Positions 27,305-38,620 are shown, counted from the stretch's first letter. The stretch: 64,000 nucleotides of DNA from Bradyrhizobium diazoefficiens (GCF_016616235.1 NZ_CP067100.1:62001-126000); one strand, 5' to 3'. A program made the numbers and translations. The notes: generated from the sequence alone by a model not told the origin.

Positions 27305-27330
27305 AACGGCCGGCGAAATGCCGGCCGTTT
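27305..27330 (+). terminator. Rho-independent-type terminator of trxA
   Basis: AACGGCCGGC (27305-27314), loop GAAAT, GCCGGCCGTT (27320-27329), followed by one more T and GCG. A perfect 10-bp GC-rich stem 28 bases after the trxA stop. The T-tract is short. Confidence 0.75.
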
Positions 27331-27370
27331 GCGTTGATGGGACATGTCCTGCGTTTGACGAGTCCCATCC

Positions 27371-28429
27371 TTGCGTGCCCCATCCAAAAAAACTGCGCGA
27401 AAATCCACCTCCCTCGTCGCGATGGAGGCGAAGTCGGTCGACGCGATCCCGCGCGGCAAGGAGTGGCAGTACGAGCCGAAATGGGATGGCTTTCGCTGCC
27501 TGCTCTCGCGTGACGGCAGTCGCGTTGACCTGCGTTCGAAATCCGGCGAAGACCTCGCGCGCTATTTCCCTGAAATCGTCGCGGCGGCTCTGAAGCTGAA
27601 GGCGGATCGTTTCGCCCTCGACGGCGAGATCGTCGTGCCGCATGGCAAGGGTTTTTCCTTCGACGCGCTGCTGCAGCGGATCCATCCCGCCGCAAGCCGC
27701 GTGACGAAGCTCTCGGAGGAGACGCCGGCGCTCTATCTCGTCTTCGACCTGCTCGCGACGGCCCGGGACAAGCAACTTGCCGGGGAGCCGCTGAGCCAGA
27801 GACGGCCGGCACTGGAAGCGTTTGCGAAAACGAATCTGAGAGGCAGCACGTTCCGCGTGTCGCCGGCGACGACAAGTTACGCCACCGCGAAAAAATGGCT
27901 GGCGCAATCGGGCGGCGGCTCGGACGGCGTGATCGCCAAACGCGTCGACCTGCCCTACCAGGCGGGAAACCGCGAGGGCATGCAGAAGATCAAGAAATTT
28001 CGCAGCGCCGATTGCGTGGTCGGTGGCTTCCGCTATGCGACCAACAGGATCGCTGGCCGCAAGGTGGTTGGCTCACTGCTGCTCGGACTTTACGACGACA
28101 AAGGCCTGCTGCACCATGTCGGCTTCACCTCGGCGATCAAGGCGGAGGACAAGCCTGATCTCACCGACCGGCTGGAAGCTCTGATCGGTGAGCCTGGCTT
28201 CACCGGTAACGCGCCCGGTGGGCCGAGCCGCTGGTCCACCGAGCGCTCGGCGAAGTGGTGCCCGCTCAAGCCGAAGCTCGTGATCGAGGTCTGCTACGAC
28301 CATTTCAGCGGCGAGCGCTTTCGCCACGGCACCTCGATCCTGCGCTGGCGCCCCGACAAGGCGCCGCGGCAATGCAGCTTCGAGCAGTTGAAGCAGAAGA
28401 CGGCCGATCCGATGAAGCTGCTGAAGTGA
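27371..28429 (+). CDS. ATP-dependent DNA ligase (LigC/LigD-ligase-like)
   Basis: Nick-sealing enzyme of the ATP-dependent class, about 352 residues. Motif I is EWQYEPKWDGFRCLLSRDG with the lysine that takes AMP. Other motifs: RFALDGEIVVPHGKG, LYLVFDLLATARDK, GSDGVIAKRVDLPYQAG and KIKKFRSADCVVGGF. The OB-fold half ends at RHGTSILRWRPDKAP. No polymerase or phosphoesterase domain and no Ku gene is nearby, so this is a stand-alone ligase, perhaps for alternative break repair. Translation probably starts at TTG 27371, because family similarity starts before the internal ATG at 27422. Confidence 0.88.
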   Translation: MRAPSKKTARKSTSLVAMEAKSVDAIPRGKEWQYEPKWDGFRCLLSRDGSRVDLRSKSGEDLARYFPEIVAAALKLKADRFALDGEIVVPHGKGFSFDALLQRIHPAASRVTKLSEETPALYLVFDLLATARDKQLAGEPLSQRRPALEAFAKTNLRGSTFRVSPATTSYATAKKWLAQSGGGSDGVIAKRVDLPYQAGNREGMQKIKKFRSADCVVGGFRYATNRIAGRKVVGSLLLGLYDDKGLLHHVGFTSAIKAEDKPDLTDRLEALIGEPGFTGNAPGGPSRWSTERSAKWCPLKPKLVIEVCYDHFSGERFRHGTSILRWRPDKAPRQCSFEQLKQKTADPMKLLK

Positions 28430-28431
28430 GT

Positions 28432-28556
28432 TCTCGTGCCCCGGCCGCAGCGCAGCACGCACTGATGCGCTGCTGAGCCGGGGCCCATAGCGCGGCATCT
28501 GGGTCCCGGCTCTGCGGAGCAGCATTGCACGCTGCACCGCGTCCGGGACACGAGAC
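28432..28556. repeat. Dispersed palindromic intergenic repeat, family 1, copy C (inverted)
   Basis: Opposite orientation to copies A and B: TTCTCGTGCCCCGGCCGCAG, GAGCCGGGGCCCAT, CTGGGTCCCGGCTCTG, CGCGTCCGGGACACGAGA. It fills the gap between the convergent ligase and folC genes and probably serves as a shared terminator. Confidence 0.75.
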
Positions 28557-28560
28557 CGGC

Positions 28561-29904
28561 TTACGCGGGCGGCGTGCCGTTGATCGCCAGCACATGGCCG
28601 GCGAGATAGAGTGAGCCGGTGATCAGGATGCGCGGCGGCACCTCGTAGGCGAGCTTCGCCAGGGCGCGCAGCGCGGCCTCGATGCCGGGGGCGGGCTCGA
28701 CGCGCATGCCGAGGCTCCGCGCGGCGTCAGCAAGGCGGTCGACCGGCATCGCATTCTCGGTGTCGGGAATCGGCACCGCGATGATGTGGCGGGTGAGGCC
28801 GGCGAAATTGGCGAGAAAGCCAGCTGCGTCCTTGTTGGCCATCATGCCCGCGATCACGACCAGCGGCCGCGACACCCGCTCTTCGAGATCGCCGAGGGCT
28901 GCTGCCGCGACGCGCCCGCCTTCGGCATTGTGGCCGCCGTCGAGCCAGATCTCCGAGCCCTGCGGTCCCCAGGACAGCAACTCGCCCGCCGTGATGCGCT
29001 GCATCCGCGCCAGCCAGTCCGCACTGAGGATGCCGGCCTCGAATGCGGCGTGGTTGATCTTGAAGTTCGGGATCGCGCGCAGCGTCGCGATCGCAAGACC
29101 TGCATTGTCGAACTGATGGCGGCCGAACAGGCGCGGCGCTGTGAGATCCATCAGGCCGCGATCGTCGGAATAGACCAGACGTCCATGCTCGACATTGACG
29201 TGCCAAGCCTCGTTCGCGGCAAACAGCGGCGCGCGCATGCGCCCCGCCTGCGCCTCGATCACGGCCATCGCCTCGCCCGCCTGCTCGGCACAGATCACGG
29301 GCACGCCGCGCTTGATGATCGCGGCCTTCTCGCCGGCGATCGACGTTAGGGTGTCGCCAAGGAAATCCATGTGGTCCATGCTGATCGGCGTGATCACGCA
29401 GGCCGCCGGCGTATCGACCACATTGGTCGAATCCAGTCGGCCGCCGAGGCCGACTTCGAGCAGCACCACATCGGCCGGGTGCTTCGCGAATAGATGAAAC
29501 GCGGCCGCGGTCTTCAACTCGAAAACTGTCGCGGCCTCGCCGGCATTGACGCGCTCGACCTCTTCCAGTGCCGCGCGCAATTCGTCGTCGCCGACCAGCA
29601 CGCCGCCGCCGATGCGGCCGAGCCGGAAACATTCGTTGATGCGGACCAGATAGGGCGAGGTGTAGGCGTGGACACGCAGGCCGGCGGCTTCGAGCGTCGC
29701 GCGCAGATAAGCGAGGGTCGAGCCCTTGCCGTTGGTGCCGGCGATGTGGATCACCGGCGGCAGCTTGTTTTCGGGATGACCGAGCCGCTCCAGCAGACGG
29801 TGCATCCGCTCCAGCCCGAGATCGATGCGCTTCTGATGCAGGGCCGACAGCCGCCCGATCAACGCATCGAGCGAGGACTTTGCGCTATCGGCGGAGGCGC
29901 TCAC
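28561..29904 (-). CDS. folC: Folylpolyglutamate synthase / dihydrofolate synthase
   Basis: Adds glutamate to dihydropteroate and folates. It has 447 residues. Mur-ligase family motifs: [20 protein letters not shown] (P-loop), [32 protein letters not shown], and the C-terminal [18 protein letters not shown]. The start at 29904 overlaps the accD stop by four bases. It is the last gene of the trpFBA-accD-folC run. Confidence 0.95.
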   Translation of the reverse strand: MSASADSAKSSLDALIGRLSALHQKRIDLGLERMHRLLERLGHPENKLPPVIHIAGTNGKGSTLAYLRATLEAAGLRVHAYTSPYLVRINECFRLGRIGGGVLVGDDELRAALEEVERVNAGEAATVFELKTAAAFHLFAKHPADVVLLEVGLGGRLDSTNVVDTPAACVITPISMDHMDFLGDTLTSIAGEKAAIIKRGVPVICAEQAGEAMAVIEAQAGRMRAPLFAANEAWHVNVEHGRLVYSDDRGLMDLTAPRLFGRHQFDNAGLAIATLRAIPNFKINHAAFEAGILSADWLARMQRITAGELLSWGPQGSEIWLDGGHNAEGGRVAAAALGDLEERVSRPLVVIAGMMANKDAAGFLANFAGLTRHIIAVPIPDTENAMPVDRLADAARSLGMRVEPAPGIEAALRALAKLAYEVPPRILITGSLYLAGHVLAINGTPPA

Positions 29905-30842
29905 GCGTGCGGCGCGGCCGGCGCCGTCTCAGCGGCCGATACGATCTGCGCCGGGCTGACGACCGGCTGCACCGTTTTCGATGCACCATCCTGCGCCGGC
30001 GCCTTGGTCAGCAGACGGCAGAGCCGCGCCAGGGTCGGACGCAGCTCGTGGCGATGCACGACCATGTCGACCATGCCGTGCTCTTTGAGATATTCGGCGC
30101 GCTGGAATCCCTCGGGCAACTTCTCGCGGATGGTCTGCTCGATCACGCGCGCGCCGGCAAAGCCGATCAACGCACCAGGCTCGGCGATCTGTACGTCGCC
30201 CAGCATCGCATAGGAGGCGGTGACGCCGCCGGTGGTCGGGTTGGTCAGCACGACGATGTAAGGCAACTTTGCTTCGCGCAGCATCTGGACCGCGACGGTG
30301 GTGCGCGGCATCTGCATCAGTGACAAGATGCCTTCCTGCATGCGCGCGCCGCCCGAGGCGGCGAACACGATGAACGGCGACTTCTTCTCGACCGCAAGCT
30401 CCATGCCGCGCACAATCGCCTCGCCCGCGGCCATGCCGAGCGAGCCGCCCATGAAATCGAAATCCTGCACGGCAACGACGACGGCCGCGCCTTCGAGCTT
30501 GCCGTAGCCGACCTTGATCGCGTCGTTCAGATTGGTCCGCGCGCGGGCATCCTTGATGCGGTCGGCGTATTTCTTCTCGTCGCGGAACTTGAGCGGGTCG
30601 GGCATCACGTCAGGCAGCGCGACGTCATACCAGGTCTCGTTGTCGAAGATCGACTTCAGGCGCGCCACCGCGTTCATGCGCATGTGGTAGTTCGAGCCGG
30701 GAATGACGAACTGGTTGGCTTCGACGTCCTTGTAGAACACGAGCTGTCCAGAATCCGGGCACTTAATCCACAGATTCTCCGGCGTCTCCCGCCGCAGCAT
30801 GTTGCGGATCTTCGGCCGGACCACATTGGTAAGCCAGTTCAT
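29901..30842 (-). CDS. accD: Acetyl-CoA carboxylase carboxyltransferase subunit beta
   Basis: Beta subunit of the carboxyltransferase that forms malonyl-CoA with AccA. It has 313 residues. The core is clear: [55 protein letters not shown] and [20 protein letters not shown]. The N-terminal zinc ribbon that E. coli AccD builds from four Cys reads [19 protein letters not shown] here, followed by [11 protein letters not shown], so only one Cys remains and zinc is probably not bound. The C-terminal 45 residues are Ala/Pro-rich. Coupled to folC; trpA lies 108 bases upstream. Confidence 0.94.
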   Translation of the reverse strand: MNWLTNVVRPKIRNMLRRETPENLWIKCPDSGQLVFYKDVEANQFVIPGSNYHMRMNAVARLKSIFDNETWYDVALPDVMPDPLKFRDEKKYADRIKDARARTNLNDAIKVGYGKLEGAAVVVAVQDFDFMGGSLGMAAGEAIVRGMELAVEKKSPFIVFAASGGARMQEGILSLMQMPRTTVAVQMLREAKLPYIVVLTNPTTGGVTASYAMLGDVQIAEPGALIGFAGARVIEQTIREKLPEGFQRAEYLKEHGMVDMVVHRHELRPTLARLCRLLTKAPAQDGASKTVQPVVSPAQIVSAAETAPAAPHA

Positions 30843-30950
30843 GGTTTGCTCCGATGTGCGAGCCCCTGGGGATCGCCTGAAGGATATATGGCTGCCGGGC
30901 CCGCGCGCGGCAAGCCGCCGTGTCGTCCGCCTTGGCAGCGGAATTGTGGC

Positions 30951-31783
30951 CTATTCGGCTGCCTGTTTCGCGCCCTTGACGCCCTGGGCCAAGGCCGCCG
31001 TCAGCTCAGCCACGGCGTTAACGGTTTTGGCGGTCGCCCGCCCCTCGGCATCGAGGCTGTTCTTGAGCGCATCGACCAGCGCGGTGCCGACCACCGAACC
31101 ATCGGCCTTCTGCGCAATGGCGCGCGCCGCCTCCGGTGTGCGAATGCCAAAACCAACGCAGATCGGCAAACTGGTATGCCGCTTGATGCGCGCGACAGCT
31201 TCACCGACGGCATTGGCGTCCGCCGCTGCTGCACCGGTGATGCCGGCGATGGAGACGTAATAGACAAAGCCTGATGTGTTCGCGAGCACCGCAGGCAGGC
31301 GCTTGTCGTCGGTGGTCGGGGTCGCGAGACGAATGAAGTTCAAGCCCGCCTTCAGCGCGGGAATGCAGAGTTCGTCGTCTTCTTCCGGCGGCAAATCGAC
31401 GATGATCAGGCCGTCGACCCCGGCCGTCTTGGCATCAGCCAAGAACTTGTCGACGCCGTAAATGTAGATCGGATTGTAATAGCCCATCAGCACCAGCGGC
31501 GTGACGTCGTCGTCCTTGCGGAAGGCGCGCACGAGTTCCAGCGTCTTCTTCAAGGTCATGCCGCCCTTGAGCGCGCGCAGACCTGCAGCCTGAATCGAGG
31601 GACCATCCGCCATCGGATCGGTGAAGGGAATGCCGAGTTCGATGACGTCGGCGCCTGCCTTGGGCAGCGCCTTGACGATATCGAGCGACGTCCTGAGATC
31701 GGGATCGCCGGCCATCACATAGGTGACAAAGGCCGAGCGGCCTTGCTTCTTCAGCTCGGCGAAACGGGTGTCGATACGCGTGG

Positions 31784-31787
<4 letters not shown>
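30951..31787 (-). CDS. trpA: Tryptophan synthase alpha subunit
   Basis: Cleaves indole-3-glycerol phosphate to indole, which is channelled to TrpB. It has 278 residues. Catalytic Glu and Asp are in [44 protein letters not shown] and [12 protein letters not shown] follow. The start at 31787 overlaps the trpB stop by four bases. Confidence 0.97.
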
Positions 31788-32997
<1,210 letters not shown>

Positions 32998-33001
<4 letters not shown>

Positions 33002-33657
33002 CGAACGCTCAACTCTTGAGTGGCGCGCGCGGCGCGAATGAAGGCCTCGATCATCTCGGGATCCTTGACGCCGGGGGCGCTCTCGACACCGGAGGACACG
33101 TCGACGCCGCCGGCGCGGGTGAGGCGAAGCGCTTCGGCGACATTGTCGGCATGCAGCCCGCCCGAGACCATGTAGGGCACGTTCAGATCGAGATTTTCGA
33201 GCAGGTGCCAATCGAACGGCGCACCCAGCCCGCCGGGGCGGGTCGCGTCCTTTGGCGCGCGCGCATCGAACAGGATGCGATCGGCGACTGCGGCATAGCC
33301 CGGCAACACGGCAAGATCGGCCGCGGTTGCGACCGGAACGGCCTTCATCACGGGGCGGCCGAATTTCTGCTTGATATCGCGCAGCCGCGCCACGCTCTCA
33401 TTGCCGTGGAGCTGGAAGATATCCGGCGACAGCGCGTCCATGATGTTGTCGAGCGTCGCATCGTCGGCATCGACGGTGAGCGCCACTTTAAGCGCGCGCC
33501 GCTTCACCTGGCGGTCGAGGTCGCGCCCCGTCTCCAGCGACAGATGCCGCGGCGACGGCGGAAAGAACACGAACCCGACCATGTCGGCGCCGGCATCGAG
33601 CGCGACGTCAAGTGTCTCGGGCGTGGACAGGCCGCAGATTTTGACGAGCAGGGACAT
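32998..33657 (-). CDS. trpF: Phosphoribosylanthranilate isomerase
   Basis: Amadori isomerase of tryptophan synthesis, 219 residues, TIM barrel. It begins [20 protein letters not shown] with the catalytic Cys in [31 protein letters not shown] and [18 protein letters not shown] are typical. The start at 33657 was chosen because family similarity begins there. First gene of trpF-trpB-trpA; trpE, trpD and trpC are not in the window. Confidence 0.96.
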
Positions 33658-33721
33658 GGCCTCAAAGCGGGTAGCGGCCGCAAGCGGCGGCCGGAAAACG
33701 GGTTTTCGGTCGGGGCCGCTT

Positions 33722-34114
33722 CTACAACGTCGCGCGCTGCTTGTCTCGCCCGACGGGCCCGTAAAGGCCTGTCCCGGATGGGACGGGAAGGCGCTGGGAT
33801 TCGGGCTTTGCCGCGGCCATTTGGGCCCGCAGATTGGCCAGTTCGCTCCTCGCAGCCCGCGCATCCGCATCGTTCCGCCGCGCCGCGCGCCGCCACTGCC
33901 GCTGGCCAAACCAGACGGCCAGACCGCCCGCGAGAACCCCGAGGGCGGCCACCAGGATCAGCAGCAGGAACAGCGGCAGCGTCACCGCGAACGACGGATC
34001 GTCCGAAATGAAGGGATCGAGCGAGACCGTCACGAAATGCCGGTTGGCGACAGCGAAAGCCACCAGCAGCAGGAACACTGGAATCACGATCAGCGCGGTC
34101 AGGAACTTTCGCAT
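33722..34114 (-). CDS. LapA-domain (DUF1049) membrane protein
   Basis: 130 residues with two membrane helices, FLTALIVIPVFLLLVAFAVA and LPLFLLLILVAALGVLAGGL, flanking NRHFVTVSLDPFISDDPSF. This is the LapA layout, a small inner-membrane protein linked in E. coli to LPS assembly control. The C-terminal half is a soluble, Ala/Arg-rich helix. It lies between trpF and ihfB on the same strand; its role here is not known. Confidence 0.85.
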   Translation of the reverse strand: MRKFLTALIVIPVFLLLVAFAVANRHFVTVSLDPFISDDPSFAVTLPLFLLLILVAALGVLAGGLAVWFGQRQWRRAARRNDADARAARSELANLRAQMAAAKPESQRLPVPSGTGLYGPVGRDKQRATL

Positions 34115-34185
34115 CGCGATCGCCCGTCTTGAATCAAGCTTGCTGCCGCACCATGCGGCCGTTCGGTAAAGCCCGGACGACAGAC

Positions 34186-34491
34186 TTAATCTGGCGCGCC
34201 GGGATCCGGATGGTCGCGGTTCAGCCGTTCGCGCATTTCCTTGCCGGTCTTGAAGAACGGAACGCTCTTCTGATCGACCGGCACATGGGCTCCGGTGCGC
34301 GGATTGCGCCCGGCGCGTGCAGGGCGATGCTTGACCGAGAAGGCACCGAAGCCGCGCAGCTCGACGCGGTCACCGCGCGCGAGGGCCGCTACGATCTCTT
34401 CGAGAATCGCATTCACAATGTTCTCGACATCCCGCTGGTACAGATGCGGGTTGTGCTCGGCGATACGCTGAACAAGTTCGGATTTGATCAT
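34186..34491 (-). CDS. ihfB: Integration host factor beta subunit
   Basis: DNA-bending nucleoid protein, 101 residues. [20 protein letters not shown] at the start, then the HU/IHF signature [20 protein letters not shown] and [12 protein letters not shown], with the intercalating Pro in the beta arm. The Arg-rich arm and [11 protein letters not shown] tail fit IhfB rather than HU. Also a likely cofactor for sigma54 promoters. Confidence 0.95.
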   Translation of the reverse strand: MIKSELVQRIAEHNPHLYQRDVENIVNAILEEIVAALARGDRVELRGFGAFSVKHRPARAGRNPRTGAHVPVDQKSVPFFKTGKEMRERLNRDHPDPGAPD

Positions 34492-34662
34492 CGAGAGATA
34501 GGACCCGGGAGCGTGCGGATGACCATTTCCGTGAAAATACCGTGATCTGTCAAGACGCTAAATCAAGGTTGAGCGTCGTGAAAATACGTGACAAATGCCG
34601 AAAAAGCGAGCTGCCCTGCCACCCGTCAGACGGGAAAAACCTGCAGCGCTCGCGCGGTTCCG

Positions 34663-35643
34663 TCAGTTCGACGCAGCCGGCTGCCACAGAGCCAGCATTC
34701 CATCCATTCCGAGCCGATCGACGGCCTGCACGACGCCGGTTTGCGCGATCTGATGCGCGATCGAGCCCAAACCCAGCGCTTCCAGCGTCACGGCAGCCGC
34801 CGTCTTGAGGAACGGCAGATCGCCGAAGCGGGGCTCAAGCTTGTAGTCGCGCACCGAAAGGCCCTTCTTGACGCCCTTCTGTTCGACCAGCCAGGTCACG
34901 GCGTCCTTCTCGTCACCGAGCTGATCGATCAGCTTGAGATCGATCGCCTGGCGTCCGGTGAAGACGCGGCCATCGGCGACTTTTTCGAGCTGCGTGTCAT
35001 CCATGCCACGCCGCTGCTTCACCAGTTCCTTGAACCAGGCATAGGAATCCTTGACCAGTGCGTCCAGCGCTGCGCGCGCTTCGGGGCTGGTCGGCTCGTA
35101 GCCGTTGGGCGCGGCCTTCAGCGGCGAGGATTTGATCTCCTCGACTTTGACGCCGACCGTCTTCAGCAGCTCCGAGACGTTGGGAAACTGGAACAGCACG
35201 CCGATCGAACCCACCAGCGAACTCTGCTGCGCGATGATGTGGTCGCTGGCAATCGCCGTGATGTAACCGCCGGAAGCGGCGAGCCCTTCGACCACGACGA
35301 CGAGCGGCTTTTTTGCCTTCAGCCGTGCAAGCGAATCGTAAAGCTGCTCGGAGCCGGCGGTGGTGCCGCCCGGCGAGTTGATGTGAACGATGACGGCCGC
35401 GGCCTGCGAATTCTCCAGCCGTTCCAGCGCCTGCGTGCGTTCGGAATCGCTGCGGATCAGGCCCTCGATCTGCACCCGCGCGATCGAGCCGGCGGCGGCG
35501 AAGGTGCCGCGCGCACCGGGCGTCGCGACCAGGGCAAAGCCCGCAATCGCGGCGATCGCGATCAGCGCGGCCATCACACGCCAGAACGTCAGCTTGCGGC
35601 GAATCCTGCGGCGATCGACGATGATGTCCGAATCGAGCGACAT
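34663..35643 (-). CDS. sppA: Signal peptide peptidase SppA
   Basis: Membrane-bound serine protease that degrades leftover signal peptides. It has 326 residues, the short single-domain form. A membrane helix lies at about 23-42 (VMAALIAIAAIAGFALVATP). The Ser nucleophile is in EGLAASGGYITAIASDHIIA and the general-base Lys probably in SYAWFKELVKQRRGMDD. VGSIGVLFQFPNVSELL is also typical. Preceded by the rpsA region; it probably has its own promoter in the repeat-containing gap. Confidence 0.92.
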   Translation of the reverse strand: MSLDSDIIVDRRRIRRKLTFWRVMAALIAIAAIAGFALVATPGARGTFAAAGSIARVQIEGLIRSDSERTQALERLENSQAAAVIVHINSPGGTTAGSEQLYDSLARLKAKKPLVVVVEGLAASGGYITAIASDHIIAQQSSLVGSIGVLFQFPNVSELLKTVGVKVEEIKSSPLKAAPNGYEPTSPEARAALDALVKDSYAWFKELVKQRRGMDDTQLEKVADGRVFTGRQAIDLKLIDQLGDEKDAVTWLVEQKGVKKGLSVRDYKLEPRFGDLPFLKTAAAVTLEALGLGSIAHQIAQTGVVQAVDRLGMDGMLALWQPAASN

Positions 35644-35788
35644 CGGAATATCTCCAAATACAAAGTCCAGACGCGTTGTGCCGTCACAGCGTGACCATTG
35701 GCTTATCTGGATACATCAATTGCGGCGCAATTAGAAGAAAACAAGGCCGCCTGCTGCTTAGGGCAGGGGGTCGCCAAGCACTCAGGGT

Positions 35789-35943
35789 GTCGTCCCCGCG
35801 AAGGCGGGGACCCATAACCACAGGGTGCAGTTGCGGCGCGAGACTGGTAACTCCGAGTCTTTGCCAAACCGGGTTCCTGTGGTTATGGGTCCTGATCTGC
35901 GCGCGCTTAAGGCGCGCTTGTCTGGGACGACGGCGGTGCTTGA
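35789..35943. repeat. Dispersed palindromic repeat, family 3
   Basis: About 155 bases with nested inverted arms: GTCGTCCCC at the left and GGGACGAC at the right, and CCCATAACCACAGG (35811-35824) pairing perfectly with CCTGTGGTTATGGG (35876-35889). Inner hairpins CCGCGAAGGCGG and GCGCGCTTAAGGCGCGC are also present. It lies in the 362-base gap between sppA and rpsA, which otherwise holds only the rpsA terminator and the presumed sppA promoter. Confidence 0.75.
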
Positions 35944-35954
35944 GCCGCAACAAA

Positions 35955-35980
35955 AAAGCCCCGGCTCGCGCCGGGGCTTT
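35955..35980 (-). terminator. Rho-independent terminator of rpsA
   Basis: AAAGCCCCGGC (35955-35965), loop TCGC, GCCGGGGCTTT (35970-35980): a perfect 11-bp stem. On the minus strand it is followed by six T in all, 26 bases after the rpsA stop. A textbook intrinsic terminator. Confidence 0.92.
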
Positions 35981-36005
35981 GATGTTCGCGAAACGAAAGC
36001 TTCGC

Positions 36006-37715
36006 TTACTTGTTCTCGCCGCGGTTCTTGAGCGCGGTGCCGAGGATGTCGCCGAGCGTCGCCCCCGAATCGGAGGAGCCGTACTGCGCGATGGCTTCCT
36101 TCTCTTCGGCGACTTCGAGCGCCTTGATCGACACCTGAACCTTGCGGGCCTTCTTGTCGAACTGGATCACGCGGGCATCGACCTTCTCGCCGACGGCGAA
36201 CCGTTCGGCGCGCTGGTCGTTGCGGTCACGCGCAAGCTCCGAGCGCTTGACGAAGGTGGTGAAGTCGGTACCGGCGATCTTCACCTCGATGCCGCTCTCC
36301 TTCACTTCGAGCACTTCGCAGGTCACGACCGCGCCCTTCTTGACATCGCCCGGCTCGGCGAAGGGGTCGCCTTCAAGTTGTTTGATTCCGAGAGAAATGC
36401 GCTCCTTCTCGACGTCCACATCGAGCACCACGGCCTTGACCATGTCGCCCTTCTTGTAGTTGTCGATCACCTGCTCGCCCGGAAGCTTCCAGTCGAGGTC
36501 GGAGAGATGGACCATGCCGTCGACGTCGCCCTCGAGACCCAGGAACAGACCGAACTCGGTCTTGTTCTTGACCTCGCCCTCGACCACCGAACCGGTCGGG
36601 TGACCTTCGACGAAGACCTCCCACGGGTTGCGCATGGTCTGCTTGAGACCGAGCGAGATGCGGCGCTTGACGGAATCGACTTCCAGCACCTGCACGTCGA
36701 CTTCCTGCGAGGTCGACACGATCTTGCCGGGGTGCATGTTCTTCTTGGTCCACGACATCTCGGAGACGTGGATCAGGCCTTCGATGCCCGGCTCGAGCTC
36801 GACGAACGCGCCGTAGTCGGTGATGTTGGTGACGCGGCCGGTGAAGCGGGCACCCAGCGGGTACTTGGCTTCGATGCCCTGCCATGGGTCGTCCAGCAGC
36901 TGCTTCATGCCCAGCGAGATGCGGTGCGTCTCGTGGTTGATCTTGATGATCTTGACCTTCACGGTCTGGCCGATCGAGAGCACCTCGGTCGGGTGGTTGA
37001 CGCGGCGCCACGCGATGTCGGTGACGTGCAGCAGGCCGTCGATGCCGCCGAGATCAACGAACGCACCGTAATCGGTGATGTTCTTGACCACGCCGTCGAT
37101 GACCTGACCCTCTTCGAGGTTCTGCACCAGCTCCTGGCGCTGCTCGGCGCGGGTCTCTTCCAACACCGTGCGGCGGGAGACGACGATGTTGCCGCGGCGG
37201 CGGTCCATCTTGAGGATCTGGAACGGCTGCGAGTTGTTCATCAGCGGCGCAACGTCGCGGATCGGACGGATGTCGACCTGCGAGCGCGGCAGGAAGGCCA
37301 CGGCACCGTCGAGGTCGACGGTGAAGCCGCCCTTGACCTGGTTGAAGATGACGCCGTTGACCTTCTCGTTGTTCTGGAAGGCCTTCTCGAGCTTGCCCCA
37401 GCTCTCTTCGCGGCGCGCCTTGTCGCGCGACAACACGGCTTCGCCGAGGGCGTTCTCGATGCGATCGAGGAACACTTCCACCTCGTCGCCGACCTTGATC
37501 TCGCTGTCACGGCCGGGGCCGGAAAATTCGCGCAGGGCGACGCGGCCCTCGGTCTTCAGGCCGACGTCGATGACGGCCATGTCCTTTTCAATTGCAACCA
37601 CCTTGCCCTTGACGACGGAGCTCTCCTGCAGGTTGCCACCTGCGAAGGACTCGTCGAGCATCGCGGCGAAATCGTCACGCGACGGGCTATAGGTATCAGC
37701 AGAAGTCGAAGCCAT
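36006..37715 (-). CDS. rpsA: 30S ribosomal protein S1
   Basis: Binds mRNA and helps load it on the 30S subunit. It has 569 residues from ATG 37715 (MASTSADTYSPSRDDFAAML). Six S1 (OB-fold) repeats are visible through recurring GxVxxITDYGAFVxL motifs, such as GRVTNITDYGAFVELEPGIE. The frame upstream of this ATG is unrelated. It ends in an intrinsic terminator, while cmk and aroA lie upstream on the same strand. Confidence 0.97.
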   Translation of the reverse strand: MASTSADTYSPSRDDFAAMLDESFAGGNLQESSVVKGKVVAIEKDMAVIDVGLKTEGRVALREFSGPGRDSEIKVGDEVEVFLDRIENALGEAVLSRDKARREESWGKLEKAFQNNEKVNGVIFNQVKGGFTVDLDGAVAFLPRSQVDIRPIRDVAPLMNNSQPFQILKMDRRRGNIVVSRRTVLEETRAEQRQELVQNLEEGQVIDGVVKNITDYGAFVDLGGIDGLLHVTDIAWRRVNHPTEVLSIGQTVKVKIIKINHETHRISLGMKQLLDDPWQGIEAKYPLGARFTGRVTNITDYGAFVELEPGIEGLIHVSEMSWTKKNMHPGKIVSTSQEVDVQVLEVDSVKRRISLGLKQTMRNPWEVFVEGHPTGSVVEGEVKNKTEFGLFLGLEGDVDGMVHLSDLDWKLPGEQVIDNYKKGDMVKAVVLDVDVEKERISLGIKQLEGDPFAEPGDVKKGAVVTCEVLEVKESGIEVKIAGTDFTTFVKRSELARDRNDQRAERFAVGEKVDARVIQFDKKARKVQVSIKALEVAEEKEAIAQYGSSDSGATLGDILGTALKNRGENK

Positions 37716-37981
37716 TTGTTCTCCAGTTGCGGAAGTATGCCGGCCGTTGGGTTCATGGGCGTATCGGGCGCGCAGTGTCGGAAGGTCCACAAAACCTTCG
37801 AGCGACCGCTCGTTGCCCCGGCCGAAGGACCGGAACAGCGGCAGCGGGCCGGCTGAGGCCCGCGCGTTCGATACGTGGAAATCTTATGTCCGGAGCCGGG
37901 ATCGCGTCAGTCCCAAACAGGGACCGAGAGTATCGACCTCAAAGAGCGGGAGCGGGCGCTTCCTCCAATGACGGCTGCGGC
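37716..37981. other. rpsA leader region
   Basis: 266 bases between cmk and rpsA. Expected to contain the rpsA 5' leader or promoter. I saw no clear promoter or structured element and no small gene. Confidence 0.3.
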
Positions 37982-38620
37982 TTAACCCCGCGACCGGCCC
38001 GCTCGGACAGCCTCGATAATGTCGATGGCGGCCCGGACGCCGCCTTCTATATCCAGTTGGGAGTTATCTAGCAAGTAAGCATCCGCGGCCGGCTTTAAAG
38101 GCGCAATCGGCCGGTTCTTGTCGCGCTCGTCGCGCCGGATGATGTCGGCCAGCACCGCCGCCTCGTCTACCTCCTCGCCCCTCGCCCTCGCCTCCATGGT
38201 GCGGCGGCGGGCGCGGACCCTGGGGTCGGCGATGACGAAAATCTTCACGTCGGCGTGGGGGCAGATCACGGTTCCAATATCCCGGCCGTCGAGCACGGCG
38301 CCGGGCGGATCGGCGGCGAATTGCCGCTGGAAATTGACCAGGACTTCGCGAACCCTGGGGATGGCGGAGACGATGGAGGCGCCCTCGCCGGCCTCCTGGG
38401 TCTTCAGGGCGGGATTGCCGAACTTTTCGGGATCGAGTTCCAATGCAGCCTGCACCGCGGCCGCCTCGTCCGTCAGTTCGTGGCCGGACTGCATCAGGGC
38501 GTAGGCCACCGCGCGGTAGATTACGCCGGTATCGAGGTGACGGTAACCGTAATGATGGGCGAGACGCTTGCCGAGTGTCCCCTTGCCCGAGGCGGCGGGA
38601 CCGTCGATGGCGATGATCAT
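37982..38620 (-). CDS. cmk: Cytidylate kinase
   Basis: Phosphorylates CMP and dCMP. It has 212 residues. P-loop [20 protein letters not shown], then [16 protein letters not shown], the CMP-binding insert and [20 protein letters not shown]. The start at 38620 overlaps the aroA stop by four bases. The order aroA-cmk-rpsA is widespread in proteobacteria. Confidence 0.96.
   Translation of the reverse strand: MIIAIDGPAASGKGTLGKRLAHHYGYRHLDTGVIYRAVAYALMQSGHELTDEAAAVQAALELDPEKFGNPALKTQEAGEGASIVSAIPRVREVLVNFQRQFAADPPGAVLDGRDIGTVICPHADVKIFVIADPRVRARRRTMEARARGEEVDEAAVLADIIRRDERDKNRPIAPLKPAADAYLLDNSQLDIEGGVRAAIDIIEAVRAGRSRG

Noticed and set aside
35676..37856. A 726-residue open frame on the plus strand across rpsA
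   Set aside because: It is the antisense of rpsA; the composition (Leu, Asp, His, Arg) is that of a shadow frame in GC-rich DNA, with no ribosome binding site or family motif.
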